The notes below the pieces were generated by a model. That model searched no databases, was not told the DNA's origin, and saw only the letters and a list, made by a program, of their open reading frames with translations. From Murinocardiopsis flavida (GTDB lineage Bacteria; Actinomycetota; Actinomycetes; Streptosporangiales; Streptosporangiaceae), in the NCBI RefSeq assembly GCF_003014485.1, contig NZ_PYGA01000004.1, positions 1 to 64,000 of the forward strand: 64,000 nt of DNA. Direction: 5' to 3'. Position 1 is the first letter of the stretch; every line of letters begins with the position of its first letter. Position numbers and translations under genes: made by a program. Of this stretch, positions 32,140 through 40,280 are shown piece by piece.

Positions 32140-32162
32140 TTGACCCTGTCACTGTGTCAGGG
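32140..32162 (+). promoter_or_regulatory. MerR-type dyad upstream of the GyrI-domain MerR gene
   Basis: CCCTG-t-CAC-t-GTG-t-CAGGG (32144-32162) is a near-perfect dyad overlapping a TTGACC -35 (32140-32145). A clear -10 was not found in the G-rich stretch before the ATG at 32180. The position and symmetry fit autoregulation by the MerR protein. Confidence 0.5.
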
Positions 32163-32179
32163 GGTGGGGTGGAGGGGTC

Positions 32180-33001
32180 ATGTTCATCATCGGAGACTTC
32201 GCCAAGTACGGCCGGGTGTCGGTCCGCATGCTGCGGCATTACGACGTCATCGGGCTGCTGCGCCCCGCTCGCGTCGACCCGGACAGCGGATACCGCTACT
32301 ACCGGGCCGCGCAGCTCGCGCGGCTGAACCGCATCATCGCGCTCAAGGACCTGGGGTTCACCCTGCACCAGGTCCAGACGATCCTCGACGACGTCGGCCC
32401 CGAAGAGCTGCGCGGCATGCTGCGGCTGCGGCGCGCCCAGCTGGAGACGGCCGCCGCCGACGCCGCGGCGCGATTGGCGCAGGTCGAGGCGCGGCTCCGC
32501 ACAGTCGAGAACGAGGGACTCATGCCCACCGAGGACATCGTCGTCAAGAGCCTGCCGCCCGTGCGGCTGGCCGAGTTGACCGGTATCGCGGCCGGTTTCG
32601 ACCCGCAGGACATCGGGCCGGTCATCGGCCCCCTCTACGCCGAACTCTGCCGCCGCCTCGACGCCGCCGGTGTGGCCGCAGCGGGCCCCGGCATCGCCTA
32701 CTACGAGGACGCGCCGCACGGCGGGGCGATCACCGTGCACGCCGGGCTGCCGGTCGCCGAGGGAGTCCGCAGCATCGGGGACGTCGACGTCGTCGATCTG
32801 CCCGGTGTCGAGCGCGCCGCCACCATCGTGCACCGCGGCCCCATGGACGACGTGCTGCCCACCGCCCAGGCGCTGGCGCGCTGGATCGACGCCAACGGCC
32901 ACAGCTCCCGCGGCTACGCCCGCGAGCTCACCCTCGCGGGACCCGGGGACCGCGACCAGTGGGTGACCGAGCTGCAAGAGCCCATCAGCGGGCCCGCATG
33001 A
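32180..33001 (+). CDS. MerR-family regulator with GyrI-like effector domain
   Basis: A 273-residue BltR/TipA-like multidrug-sensing regulator. The DNA-binding domain is FIIGDFAKYGRVSVRMLRHYDVIGLLRPARVDPDSGYRYY, followed by a long dimerisation helix. The C-terminal half (about 115-270) is a GyrI-like ligand-binding domain (VVKSLPPVRLAELTGIA, PGIAYYEDAP, YARELTLAGPGDRDQWVTELQEPI). Start ATG follows GAGGGG. It overlaps the BtrH-like gene by 4 nt, so that protein is the likely regulated output. Confidence 0.9.
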   Translation: MFIIGDFAKYGRVSVRMLRHYDVIGLLRPARVDPDSGYRYYRAAQLARLNRIIALKDLGFTLHQVQTILDDVGPEELRGMLRLRRAQLETAAADAAARLAQVEARLRTVENEGLMPTEDIVVKSLPPVRLAELTGIAAGFDPQDIGPVIGPLYAELCRRLDAAGVAAAGPGIAYYEDAPHGGAITVHAGLPVAEGVRSIGDVDVVDLPGVERAATIVHRGPMDDVLPTAQALARWIDANGHSSRGYARELTLAGPGDRDQWVTELQEPISGPA

Positions 33002-33996
33002 CCGGCACCGGCGGCCGCGCGTCCGCTCTGAACGACGGCCTCGGCATGCCGCCCTACACCGGTTCCGGGCCCTACTGCTACACCCATTCCCTCGCGATGG
33101 TGCTCGGGCCCGCGGCGCCCGCGCCTGCGGTCATCGAGACGCTGACCGGCGCGCCGTTCGGCGTGCAGTCGATCGGCGGGACCCTGCCGCTGTTCGACCC
33201 CTACGGCTGGAACCCGGAGGTCGGCCTCGACGCCGCCATCGGCCTGCTCGGCTGGCGGTGCGAGCGCAGCGCGGGCGGCACCGCCGAGGAGGCGCCGGCC
33301 CGGCTGCGCGCGGCCTGCGTCCGCGGGCCCGCCCTGGTGGGGCCGGTGGACATGGGTCTGCTGGCGTACCAGACCGGCCTTCCCGACGACGACCCCTCGG
33401 GCGGCGACCACTACGTGGTGGTCCTCGGTGTCGAGGACGGCACCGTTCTGCTGCACGACCCGCACGGCCACCCATACGCGACCCTGCCTGCGGCGGCCTT
33501 CACCGCGTCGTGGCGCGCGGCGGGGGTGCCCTACGTCGAGGCGGGGTTCGTGCTGCGCACCGGGTTCGTCCGGGAGCGTGCGGTCGCGGACGCGGAGGCG
33601 CTGCGGCGGTCCCTCCCGAACGCGCTCGACTGGCTGGGCGGCCGCACCGACCGGCCGATGCCGCCGGGATCGCTCGGCGGGGCGGCGGCGGTCGAGGCGC
33701 TCGCGTCGCAGGTGGACGCCGGGCTCGACCCCGGCGTCCGCGCGCTGCTGGCGGAGTTCGGGGTGCGGGTCGGCGCGCGCAGGCTCGCCGACGCGGCCAC
33801 GTGCCTGGGGATCCTGGGACTGGCGGGCCCCGCCGCCGTCGCGACCGGGCAGGCCCGCATCCTCGGGGGACTCCAGCACCCCCTCGTCACAGGCGACGAT
33901 GCGGCGCTGGCGGCGGGCCTGCGGCGCCTCGCACCCACCTACGAGCGGTTGCGCGGCGCCCTCGCAGCGGAGGTCGCCGAGCGCACCGGCGCCTGA
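32998..33996 (+). CDS. BtrH-like, papain-fold (C39-like) protein
   Basis: A 332-residue protein. The N-terminal half looks like the BtrH_N/C39 cysteine-peptidase fold: Cys27 in GPYCYTHSLAMVLG, His138 in GGDHYVVVLGV and Asp154 in LLHDPHG form a plausible Cys-His-Asp triad. The C-terminal half (about 200-330) is a helical domain of unknown function. In butirosin biosynthesis the BtrH N-terminal domain transfers an acyl group from a carrier protein. Here no carrier protein is nearby, so peptidase, acyltransferase or amidase activity are all possible. Coupled by a 4-nt overlap to a drug-sensing MerR gene. Confidence 0.72.
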   Translation: MTGTGGRASALNDGLGMPPYTGSGPYCYTHSLAMVLGPAAPAPAVIETLTGAPFGVQSIGGTLPLFDPYGWNPEVGLDAAIGLLGWRCERSAGGTAEEAPARLRAACVRGPALVGPVDMGLLAYQTGLPDDDPSGGDHYVVVLGVEDGTVLLHDPHGHPYATLPAAAFTASWRAAGVPYVEAGFVLRTGFVRERAVADAEALRRSLPNALDWLGGRTDRPMPPGSLGGAAAVEALASQVDAGLDPGVRALLAEFGVRVGARRLADAATCLGILGLAGPAAVATGQARILGGLQHPLVTGDDAALAAGLRRLAPTYERLRGALAAEVAERTGA

Positions 33997-34032
33997 CCTG
34001 GTCGGTCCCGCTGCTCGGCCATCGCGACTACG

Positions 34033-34077
34033 CGGCCCCCGCTGCTCGGCCGTCGCGAGGCCGAGCAGCGGGGGCCG
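34033..34077. terminator. Bidirectional terminator hairpin
   Basis: A perfect 19-bp stem (34033-34051 with 34059-34077) with a 7-nt loop lies between convergent genes. A 20-bp near-copy of the stem-and-loop side (34008-34027 against 34039-34058) sits just upstream, so the region also contains a short direct duplication. Confidence 0.8.
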
Positions 34078-34109
34078 AGGGCCGTCCGGAGGCGGCCGCG
34101 AGTCGCGGC

Positions 34110-34793
34110 CTAGGAGCGGCGGATCCAGGCGGTGAGGACCGCCAGTCCGATGACCACCTTCCAGATCTCGAACGGGTAGCCGGCGAGCCGCTCCACGAGG
34201 CCGATCCCGGAGTCCGGCGCCATCGCGACGAACACGAGGCCGGTCAGCCCGATGAGCACGGCCGCCCCGGTGAAGGCGCTGAGCACCGGGTTGGTCCGCC
34301 GCAAGGCCAGCGCCAGCAGGCCCATGCCGATGTTGGACATCGGGATCGCGATCACGGCACCGAGGAGGTGCAGGTCCAGGTCGACGTTCTCGGGGTACAC
34401 GCCGGCGATGATCGCGCCGACCCCCGCCAGGGCGACCAGGACCAGCCCGGTGGTGGCGAGGCCGCCCTTCGGCCACGCCGCGCGGCCGAGGGCGGCGCCG
34501 AGGATGGCGAGCACGCCGACGCCGATGTAGGCGCCGTTCATCAGGGCGTGCAGCGGCGAGCAGACGTACTCCTGGTAGTTCTTGATGGTCACCGTGCCGC
34601 ACTCGGTTGCGCCCAGGTCGCTGATGTAGTTGTCGACCATGCTGTACGGGGTGGTCCAGGCGGATTGCACGATCGCCTCGATGACGAAGAAGCCGAGGCA
34701 GAGGATCCAGCAGGTGGCGGCGACCATGATCCGCGGGGTGGTCGCCAGCGGGAATTTCGGCACCGAGCGCACGCCTGTCTGAAGAGTCGTCAT
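34110..34793 (-). CDS. DUF998-family membrane protein
   Basis: A 227-residue protein with six predicted hydrophobic helices. The family signature is near the first loop: TPYSMVDNYISDLGATECG, followed by a short helix pair and HLLGAVIAIPMSNIGMGLLAL. DUF998 proteins are common in actinomycetes, function unknown. The ATG at 34793 with GGGAA upstream is preferred to a TTG (34835) overlapping the esterase stop. Downstream of the TetR-esterase genes on the same strand, probably in the same operon. Confidence 0.82.
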   Translation of the reverse strand: MTTLQTGVRSVPKFPLATTPRIMVAATCWILCLGFFVIEAIVQSAWTTPYSMVDNYISDLGATECGTVTIKNYQEYVCSPLHALMNGAYIGVGVLAILGAALGRAAWPKGGLATTGLVLVALAGVGAIIAGVYPENVDLDLHLLGAVIAIPMSNIGMGLLALALRRTNPVLSAFTGAAVLIGLTGLVFVAMAPDSGIGLVERLAGYPFEIWKVVIGLAVLTAWIRRS

Positions 34794-34831
34794 GGTGTTC
34801 CCTGTCGTTCCATTCTTGGGGTCGGTGCCGA

Positions 34832-36427
34832 TCAACCGAGTGATCTCCAGAACTCGGCGTGGTGCTCCGTCGCGACGTCGGCCGGTTCAACGGCGCCGGG
34901 TGTGAACCGCATCGCGCGGCCGCCGTCAGTTCCGGCGGGCCAATGCGGGGCGCCCTCGTGGTTCGGGTCCCCGGTGCGGGCGAACGCGGTCCAGTAACCG
35001 ATCATCGTCCGCGACATCTCCCGCTGCGCCGGGTCGGTGAGGAGGTCATGGCCGTGCAGCTCGAACAGCGACGGCAGGTCGGTCGCATGCGCGGCTCCCT
35101 GCGGGACCTCGGGGACCTCGACCCCGTTGACGTTGGGCGCGTCCGGGTCGGCGAACTCGTAGGGGTAGACGGTCGTGTGCCGTGCGAACTCCCGGTTCCC
35201 CGCCTGCGTCTGCCCGGCCCACGTGTGGTCGGTGACGACCGTGGCCCAGGCCAGGCCGGCCGAGGGGTACTCCGACAGCGGGTACTCGGCCGCCACGGCG
35301 GCCGCGTTGTCGCCGAACGCGTTCCGCAGGAGGCCGGGGTAGGTCTCCGCGGTGATCCGGTCGGGGTCGACCATCATGGCGCCGGCCACGAACGAACGGG
35401 CTTCGTCGCGGGTGTTCCCCGAGATCATCGGGACCCGGGTGAACGCGCCCGCCTGCACGGCGGCGGCGGGGTCCATCGGCAGCAGCCCGGTGCCGTAGGC
35501 GAGGTGGTTGGTGAAGCCCTGCGTCTTCGTCAGCAGTTCGGCCACCGGCTTCTCGCGCATGTCGGCCAGTTCCCGGCCCGGAGAGGCGCCGAGGTCTCTG
35601 GCGACCGCCAGGCCGTCCTCCTGCACCCGCCGGAGCGGCAGGTAGGGGGCCTGCGCCGCCGCACCGGGGTAGAGGCCGCCATTCGGCCACCGCAGCAGGC
35701 AGGACCCGGACGAGACCGCGGCCTTCGCGAAGAGGCCGTCGGCGCGCGGCGAGGTCAGCAGGGCGCAGATGGACATGGCCCCCGCGGACTGGCCGAACAC
35801 CGTGATGTTGGCCGGGTCGCCGCCGAACGCGGCGGCGTTGCGCTTGGTCCATTCGAGCGAGGCGATCTGGTCGGCGAGCCCGAAGTTCCCCGACCCGGGC
35901 AGGCCGGGGAGGCCGAAGTAGCCGAGGATCCCGAGGCGGTAGTTCACCGTCACGACGATGACGTTGCCCTGGTCGGCCAGCCGCTCGGCGTGGTAGTAGT
36001 TGCCGCTGTCCTGGGTGAAGCCGCCGCCGTGCCACCAGACCATCACCGGGAGCCCGGACCCCGGCTCGGCGTCGCGCGGCGTGGTGACGTTGACGAAGAG
36101 GCAGTCCTCGTCGGTGATCGGGTCCTGGCCGGGCGCGGCCTGCGGGCACGCGCTGCCCGTTGCGGCGGCCTCCCGTACGCCGCGCCACGGCTTCGGCGGT
36201 TGCGGCGGCGCCCAGCGCAGGTCGCCGACCGGCGGGCTGGCGTAGGGGATGCCGAGGAACCGGCGGGTGGTGTCGGTCTCGATGCCGTGGATCCGGCCGG
36301 AATCCAACCGCACCGTCAACGAGGGCGATCCGGGTCCGGGGGTCGCGGCGCTCGCTGCACCGGGCGCGATGAGCATGGCCGCGGCCACTCCGGCGATGCG
36401 GCGCCGACGGCGCTTGGGGGTGGTCAT
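34832..36427 (-). CDS. Secreted carboxylesterase, type B
   Basis: A 531-residue carboxylesterase/lipase type B. A Tat-like or Sec signal peptide with a run of arginines (TTPKRRRRRIAGVAAAMLIA) ends near ASAA. The oxyanion motif WWHGGGF, nucleophile Ser in FGQSAGAMS, acidic residue in the SGNTRDE region and catalytic His in FELHGHD can be placed. It also has the family's N-terminal RFLGIPYASPPVGDLRW. Extracellular hydrolysis of carboxylic esters is expected. The ATG overlaps the stop of the upstream TetR gene (ATGA), so the repressor and enzyme are coupled. Confidence 0.9.
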   Translation of the reverse strand: MTTPKRRRRRIAGVAAAMLIAPGAASAATPGPGSPSLTVRLDSGRIHGIETDTTRRFLGIPYASPPVGDLRWAPPQPPKPWRGVREAAATGSACPQAAPGQDPITDEDCLFVNVTTPRDAEPGSGLPVMVWWHGGGFTQDSGNYYHAERLADQGNVIVVTVNYRLGILGYFGLPGLPGSGNFGLADQIASLEWTKRNAAAFGGDPANITVFGQSAGAMSICALLTSPRADGLFAKAAVSSGSCLLRWPNGGLYPGAAAQAPYLPLRRVQEDGLAVARDLGASPGRELADMREKPVAELLTKTQGFTNHLAYGTGLLPMDPAAAVQAGAFTRVPMISGNTRDEARSFVAGAMMVDPDRITAETYPGLLRNAFGDNAAAVAAEYPLSEYPSAGLAWATVVTDHTWAGQTQAGNREFARHTTVYPYEFADPDAPNVNGVEVPEVPQGAAHATDLPSLFELHGHDLLTDPAQREMSRTMIGYWTAFARTGDPNHEGAPHWPAGTDGGRAMRFTPGAVEPADVATEHHAEFWRSLG

Positions 36428-37038
36428 CGCGCCGCCTGGGCGGCCGTCGCGGCGTCGATGGTCGCACGCAGTTCGGCGACGTACTTCTCGGGTCGCTCGC
36501 CGCGCGCGATGGGCTTCAGCGCCCCGTCCAGCGCCTGCCGGATGGTGGTGCACATGAACTCGACGTCGAACGCGCGGAACTGCCCCTGCTCCTGGCCGGC
36601 CCGCAGGATCCGGCCGAGGTCGGTGGCCTCCTGGGTGTGGCGGTGGTGCCGCGCCCGGGGCACGGCGTCCTCGGCCTCCCCGGCGAAGATCTCGGTCAGC
36701 GCCGCCATGTGCCGCGGGTAGTCGGCGTACAGCTCGATGCTCCCGCTGACGAACGTCAGCAGGGACTCTCTCGGTGTGCCGGCCGCCGCCATCCGCGGGC
36801 CGAGGACGGCCGCGCCCAGGTCGTACACGCTCTCCACCACCTTCTCGATCAACTCGGCGCGGTCGCGGAAGTGGTAGGACAGCACGCCGCGGCTGACCTG
36901 GGCCCGCTCGGCGATGCGCACCATCGATGCGCGGGCGAGCCCCCGTTCGGCGATCACCTCGATCGCGCACTCCACCAGTTGCTCTCTGCGGGCGGTGTGG
37001 ATGAACGATCCACCCCTGCCTTCTTCGCTCTTTGTCAT
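36424..37038 (-). CDS. TetR-family repressor
   Basis: A 204-residue TetR regulator. N-terminal helix-turn-helix: REQLVECAIEVIAERGLARASMVRIAERAQVSRGVLSYHFRDRAELIEKVV. The C-terminal ligand domain has the FEMCTTIRQALDGAL-like dimerisation helix (here EFMCTTIRQALDGAL). It is the first gene of an operon with the type B esterase (4-nt overlap), and a dyad covers the promoter, so autorepression and control of the esterase are likely. Confidence 0.9.
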   Translation of the reverse strand: MTKSEEGRGGSFIHTARREQLVECAIEVIAERGLARASMVRIAERAQVSRGVLSYHFRDRAELIEKVVESVYDLGAAVLGPRMAAAGTPRESLLTFVSGSIELYADYPRHMAALTEIFAGEAEDAVPRARHHRHTQEATDLGRILRAGQEQGQFRAFDVEFMCTTIRQALDGALKPIARGERPEKYVAELRATIDAATAAQAAR

Positions 37039-37048
37039 GATGGTCGAA

Positions 37049-37081
37049 AAGTTAGCAGGTATGTTTAAAAATTGGCAACAT
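37049..37081 (-). promoter_or_regulatory. Promoter and operator of the TetR-esterase operon
   Basis: On the minus strand, TTGCCA (complement of 37073-37078) and TAACTT (complement of 37049-37054) are 18 bp apart. ATGTT (37061-37065) and AACAT (37077-37081) form an inverted repeat overlapping the -35. The TetR start at 37038 is 10 nt beyond the -10, leaving almost no leader. Confidence 0.6.
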
Positions 37082-37189
37082 CGTCAGTACGGGTCGCCGT
37101 GGGATCGATCCCCGCCCTGCTCAGGACGGGTGCGCTCGCCGCACGTCCCCCTTGGGCCGCGGCGGCGTGATCAGCGCGTCATGGCGCGC

Positions 37190-37927
37190 CTAGGTGGCCG
37201 GCGGGGTGGCGGACTGGGCCGGGAGGTCCAGGGCGAGCCGCCCGGCGAGGTCGCGCAGGCACTCCTCGAAGACCGGCTCCATGTCGGTGTAGGCGAAGTC
37301 GAGCTGGTGCAGGACCTCCATGCACAGCAGGCCGTACATCCGCGTCCAGCAGGTCAGGAAGACATGGGCGGCCTCGGGCGGCAGCAGCCCGCCGATGGTG
37401 TCGGAGTAGGCGGCCAGCTGCTCGCGCAGTGACGGCGGCAGGTCGGCCGGATCGGGCACGGGGAAGGGGTGCGTCCGCCACAGTTCGACGAACAGGTCGA
37501 GCAGGATCTGCTCGAAGCGCTGTGCGGCCTGGTGGCGCGCCGAGGCGGGCTGCCGGTTGGACGGGGTGACGGGGCTCGCGAAGATCCAGCCGAACTCGGC
37601 CGGGTGGGTTGTCGCCCACGCGCGCATGGCGCGGCACGCCGCGACGAGGCGTTCGGCGATCGGCGCGCCGGGGTGTGCGTCGCGGGCCCGGCCCATGGCC
37701 TCGGCGAGTTCGCGGAAGAAGCCCGCGGTGACCGCGCCGACGAGTTCGTCATAGCCGGCGTAGTAGTGGTACAGGGCCGGACCGCTCATGCCGACCTCCC
37801 TGGCCACCGCGTTGATGGTGACCGCGGCGGGCCCCTTGTCGACCAGCAGGCGGCGCGCCGCCGCGTGGATCTCGTCGAGGGTGGCCTCGCGCAGCCTGCG
37901 CCGCCGTTCGGTGGTGCGTGCGGGCAT
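37190..37927 (-). CDS. TetR-family repressor with WHG-type ligand domain
   Basis: A 245-residue TetR protein: RLREATLDEIHAAARRLLVDKGPAAVTINAVAREVGMSGPALYHYYAGYDELVGAV. The C-terminal domain (WATTHPAEFGWIFASPV, FLTCWTRMYGLLCMEVLHQL) is of the WHG/TetR_C_13 kind. The ATG at 37927 follows GAAGGGAG; an in-frame ATG at 37963 is an alternative. It is divergent from a microprotein-SIP operon, with a dyad between, so it probably represses that iron-related operon. Confidence 0.88.
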   Translation of the reverse strand: MPARTTERRRRLREATLDEIHAAARRLLVDKGPAAVTINAVAREVGMSGPALYHYYAGYDELVGAVTAGFFRELAEAMGRARDAHPGAPIAERLVAACRAMRAWATTHPAEFGWIFASPVTPSNRQPASARHQAAQRFEQILLDLFVELWRTHPFPVPDPADLPPSLREQLAAYSDTIGGLLPPEAAHVFLTCWTRMYGLLCMEVLHQLDFAYTDMEPVFEECLRDLAGRLALDLPAQSATPPAT

Positions 37928-37978
37928 CCCGCTCCCTTCGTCGGCGCCTGCCGGGATTGACATCCTAACGCCCCTATG

Positions 37979-38001
37979 TTTACTTAATGGCTCTAAATAA
38001 A
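37979..38001. promoter_or_regulatory. TetR operator-like dyad in AT-rich divergent promoter
   Basis: TTTACTTA (37979-37986) and TAAATAAA (37994-38001) are inverted with one mismatch and a 7-nt spacer. The element lies in the only AT-rich stretch between the TetR gene and the microprotein-SIP operon, 23 bp upstream of the latter's start. Confidence 0.6.
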
Positions 38002-38023
38002 ACTAGAATCATTAGGAGATGCG

Positions 38024-38173
38024 ATGAGACTCCGCTGGCGGATCCTTCTCGGGGCGGCGCTCGTCTCGGCGGCGTGGTGGGGGCTGTCGTACTCCGCCGC
38101 CCAGCGGCGCGGCCCCGAAACGCCGCACGACCGGTCACAGGACAGGCCGCAGGACCGCGGGACGGCGGCCTGA
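38024..38173 (+). CDS. 49-residue membrane microprotein
   Basis: ATG follows AGGAG at 7-nt spacing. The peptide begins MRLRWRILLGAALVSAAWWG and continues LSYSAAQRRGP, then a charged, Asp/Arg/Gln-rich tail. It has a positively charged N terminus, one hydrophobic segment (about 7-23) and a polar C terminus, consistent with a single-pass membrane or secreted peptide. The stop is one base from the SIP gene start (TGAcATG), so it is probably translated with it. Function unknown. Confidence 0.65.
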   Translation: MRLRWRILLGAALVSAAWWGLSYSAAQRRGPETPHDRSQDRPQDRGTAA

Positions 38174-38174
38174 C

Positions 38175-38930
38175 ATGCCCGCCACCAGGCGCAAGAACCC
38201 CCTCGTCGGCGTCTTCGGCAAGTACGCGGTCGACGCGACGGTGACCGAGGCCGAGCCCGTCACCCCCGCGATGCTGCGGATCCGGCTCCGGACCGACCGG
38301 CCCGTCGCGTTCCCCTACACCCCCGGCCAGCACATCAGGATCCAGCTGATGGACCCGCTGTCGGTGGCTGGCATCCTGCGCCCCGCCGAGACGCTGCGCA
38401 CGTACACGATCTGGGACATGGCCGCCGACCGGTGCGCGGTCGAGCTGCGCGCCCACCTCTACGAGGGCGACGGCATCGGGTTGGCGTGGGCCCGGGCGGC
38501 CCGGCCCGGCGACCCGGTCACCTTCTGGTGGCCCGAGGGCGACTTCCACACGCGCGAGGCCGACTTCCACGTGTTCATCGGCGAGGAGACCGCCGGTGCG
38601 GCGTTCGGGCCGATGATCCGCGGGCTGGACGCATCGGCCGAGGTGTACGGGGTGGTGGAGGGCGACGTCCCGGAACACGACCTGCCCCTTCCCCGTGAGG
38701 GGGAGCTGCGCCGGGTGCACCGTTGCGGCGCACCGGCCGCCTCGTCCCAGGTCCTGCTCCGGGCCGCGGCGGCGCTCGACCTGCCCGACGGCTCCGGGGC
38801 CGCCTACGTGGCGGGGGAGGCCCGGACCTGCCAGATGGTGCGCGACATGCTGGTCAAGGAGCGCGGCTGGCCGCGCACGTCCATCAAGGTCAAACCGTTC
38901 TGGACACCGGGCAAGCGGGGCCTGCACTGA
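38175..38930 (+). CDS. Siderophore-interacting protein (ferric-siderophore reductase)
   Basis: A 251-residue SIP-family flavoprotein. The FAD-binding domain has PYTPGQHIRIQL and the flavin motif RTYTIWD. The NAD(P)H domain includes VFIGEETAGAAFGPMI and YVAGEARTCQMVRDML, and ends KPFWTPGKRGLH, the standard SIP C terminus. The usual reaction is NAD(P)H- or ferredoxin-dependent reduction of ferric siderophores in the cytoplasm. Translated directly after the microprotein. Likely controlled by the divergent TetR protein. No iron box is evident. Confidence 0.9.
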   Translation: MPATRRKNPLVGVFGKYAVDATVTEAEPVTPAMLRIRLRTDRPVAFPYTPGQHIRIQLMDPLSVAGILRPAETLRTYTIWDMAADRCAVELRAHLYEGDGIGLAWARAARPGDPVTFWWPEGDFHTREADFHVFIGEETAGAAFGPMIRGLDASAEVYGVVEGDVPEHDLPLPREGELRRVHRCGAPAASSQVLLRAAAALDLPDGSGAAYVAGEARTCQMVRDMLVKERGWPRTSIKVKPFWTPGKRGLH

Positions 38931-38961
38931 CCCCTGCGGCGACCAGTCCCGCACCGCGCGC

Positions 38962-38994
38962 TTGACCTTCACGTATACGTGAAGGTTCTAGCTT
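38962..38994 (+). promoter_or_regulatory. MerR-type promoter with 22-bp perfect palindrome
   Basis: A perfect 22-bp palindrome (38965-38986, arms ACCTTCACGTA/TACGTGAAGGT) lies between TTGACC (38962-38967) and TAGCTT (38989-38994). The spacer is about 20-21 bp, the over-long spacing MerR activators correct. ATG at 39001 is 6 nt after the -10, so no leader. The MerR gene at 40281, last in this operon, is the obvious regulator. Confidence 0.75.
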
Positions 38995-39000
38995 CGCGGC

Positions 39001-40260
39001 ATGAATCCAGACGCACCCGAAACCCCCCGCTTCCCGTCCCGCGGCCTGCCCGCGTGGCTGCTCTGCCTGCTCCTCGCGGCCTTCGCCGTCGGCACGGACG
39101 ACTTCGTCGTGGCCGGTGTGCTGCCGGAGGTCGCCACCGGGCTGCGCGTGAGCGAGGCCGCCGCGGGCCAACTCGTGACGGTGTTCTCGATCACCTACGC
39201 GGTGGCGGCCCCCGTGCTGGCGGTCGCCACCGCACGGCTGCCCCGGCGGCGCCTGTTCGTCGGCGCGATGCTCGTGTTCGCCCTCGCCAACGTGGGTGCC
39301 GCGCTGGCGCCGACCTACGCGGTGCTGATGGCGTTCCGGGTCGTCGCCGCGCTCGCTGCGGCGGCGATCACCCCTGCGGCGTTCGCCATCGCCGCGGCAC
39401 TGGCGCCGCGCGAGCGGATGGGCCGCGCCATCGGCACCGTGGCGGCCGGGCTGACGCTCGCACTGGCGCTGGGCGTGCCGGTCGGCACCTGGCTCGGCGC
39501 GGCCTTCGGGTGGCGTTCGACGTTCGCCTTCGTGGTCGTGCTCGCCGTGGCGGTCCTCGCCGCCACACCGGTGTTCCTGCCGGACCTGCCGGGCGCCGCC
39601 GAGATCGGGCTGCGCCGGCGGTTCCGGGCGCTGACCCGGCCGGCGATCCTGCTGGGCGTCTCCGGCACCGTTCTCGGCGCCACCGGCGGCCTGATGACCT
39701 ACACCTACATCGCGCCGATCGTGCGCGACCTGACCGGCGCGGGCACGGCGCAACTGGCCGCGCTGATCGCGGTCGTCGGCGTCGCGGGCGCCATCGGCAC
39801 CGACCTGGGCGGCCGGGCCACCGACCGGTGGGGCGCGGACCGCGCGCTGCTCGTCACGATCGCCGGGCAGGTGGCGGCGACCGGGGTCCTCGCCGCGATC
39901 GGCTTCGCGGGCGACGGAGCGAGCCCACTGCCGCTGGTCGCCGCCGTGTTCGCCGTGTGGGGGCTCGCGGGGTGGGCGTTCAACCCGCCCATGAACACCA
40001 GGATGCTCGAACTGGCGGGACCGGCCGGTACCGAGGTGGTGGCGCTCAACACCAGCGGGCTCTACGTCGGCATCGCCCTGGGCGGCGCGCTCGGCGGCGC
40101 GGCCGTGGCCGGTTACGGTGGCATCGGGGTGACCGTCGCCTCGGCCGTGATCGGTCTCGCGACGATCGTGCTGCTCGCGGCGTCCGTCGTGCGCTACGCC
40201 GCGCCCCGTGCCGCCGCCGGACCCGAGCGCGACCACGGCCCGGCGGCCCGGCAGACGTGA
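39001..40260 (+). CDS. MFS transporter, DHA1-type drug efflux
   Basis: A 419-residue major facilitator with 12 predicted helices. Early LAAFAVGTDDFVVAGVLPEVA and the helix 2-3 loop ATARLPRRRLFVGAML match the drug:H+ antiporter-1 (AraJ/chloramphenicol-resistance-like) family. A motif C-like Gly/Pro helix is present in GLTLALALGVPVGTWLGAAFGWR. Leaderless start. It is co-transcribed with a MerR regulator from a MerR-type promoter, so it is probably an inducible efflux pump for an unknown drug or metabolite. Confidence 0.9.
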   Translation: MNPDAPETPRFPSRGLPAWLLCLLLAAFAVGTDDFVVAGVLPEVATGLRVSEAAAGQLVTVFSITYAVAAPVLAVATARLPRRRLFVGAMLVFALANVGAALAPTYAVLMAFRVVAALAAAAITPAAFAIAAALAPRERMGRAIGTVAAGLTLALALGVPVGTWLGAAFGWRSTFAFVVVLAVAVLAATPVFLPDLPGAAEIGLRRRFRALTRPAILLGVSGTVLGATGGLMTYTYIAPIVRDLTGAGTAQLAALIAVVGVAGAIGTDLGGRATDRWGADRALLVTIAGQVAATGVLAAIGFAGDGASPLPLVAAVFAVWGLAGWAFNPPMNTRMLELAGPAGTEVVALNTSGLYVGIALGGALGGAAVAGYGGIGVTVASAVIGLATIVLLAASVVRYAAPRAAAGPERDHGPAARQT

Positions 40261-40280
40261 CCGAGGCGAAGGCGGGGGAC

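Noticed and set aside
34008-34077. The duplicated hairpin at 34 kb as a third copy of the 10.2/51.6-kb element
   Set aside because: It shares only short GC-rich words (CCCCCGCTGC, TCGCGA), not the ordered blocks. Its perfect stem between convergent genes is sufficiently explained as a terminator.
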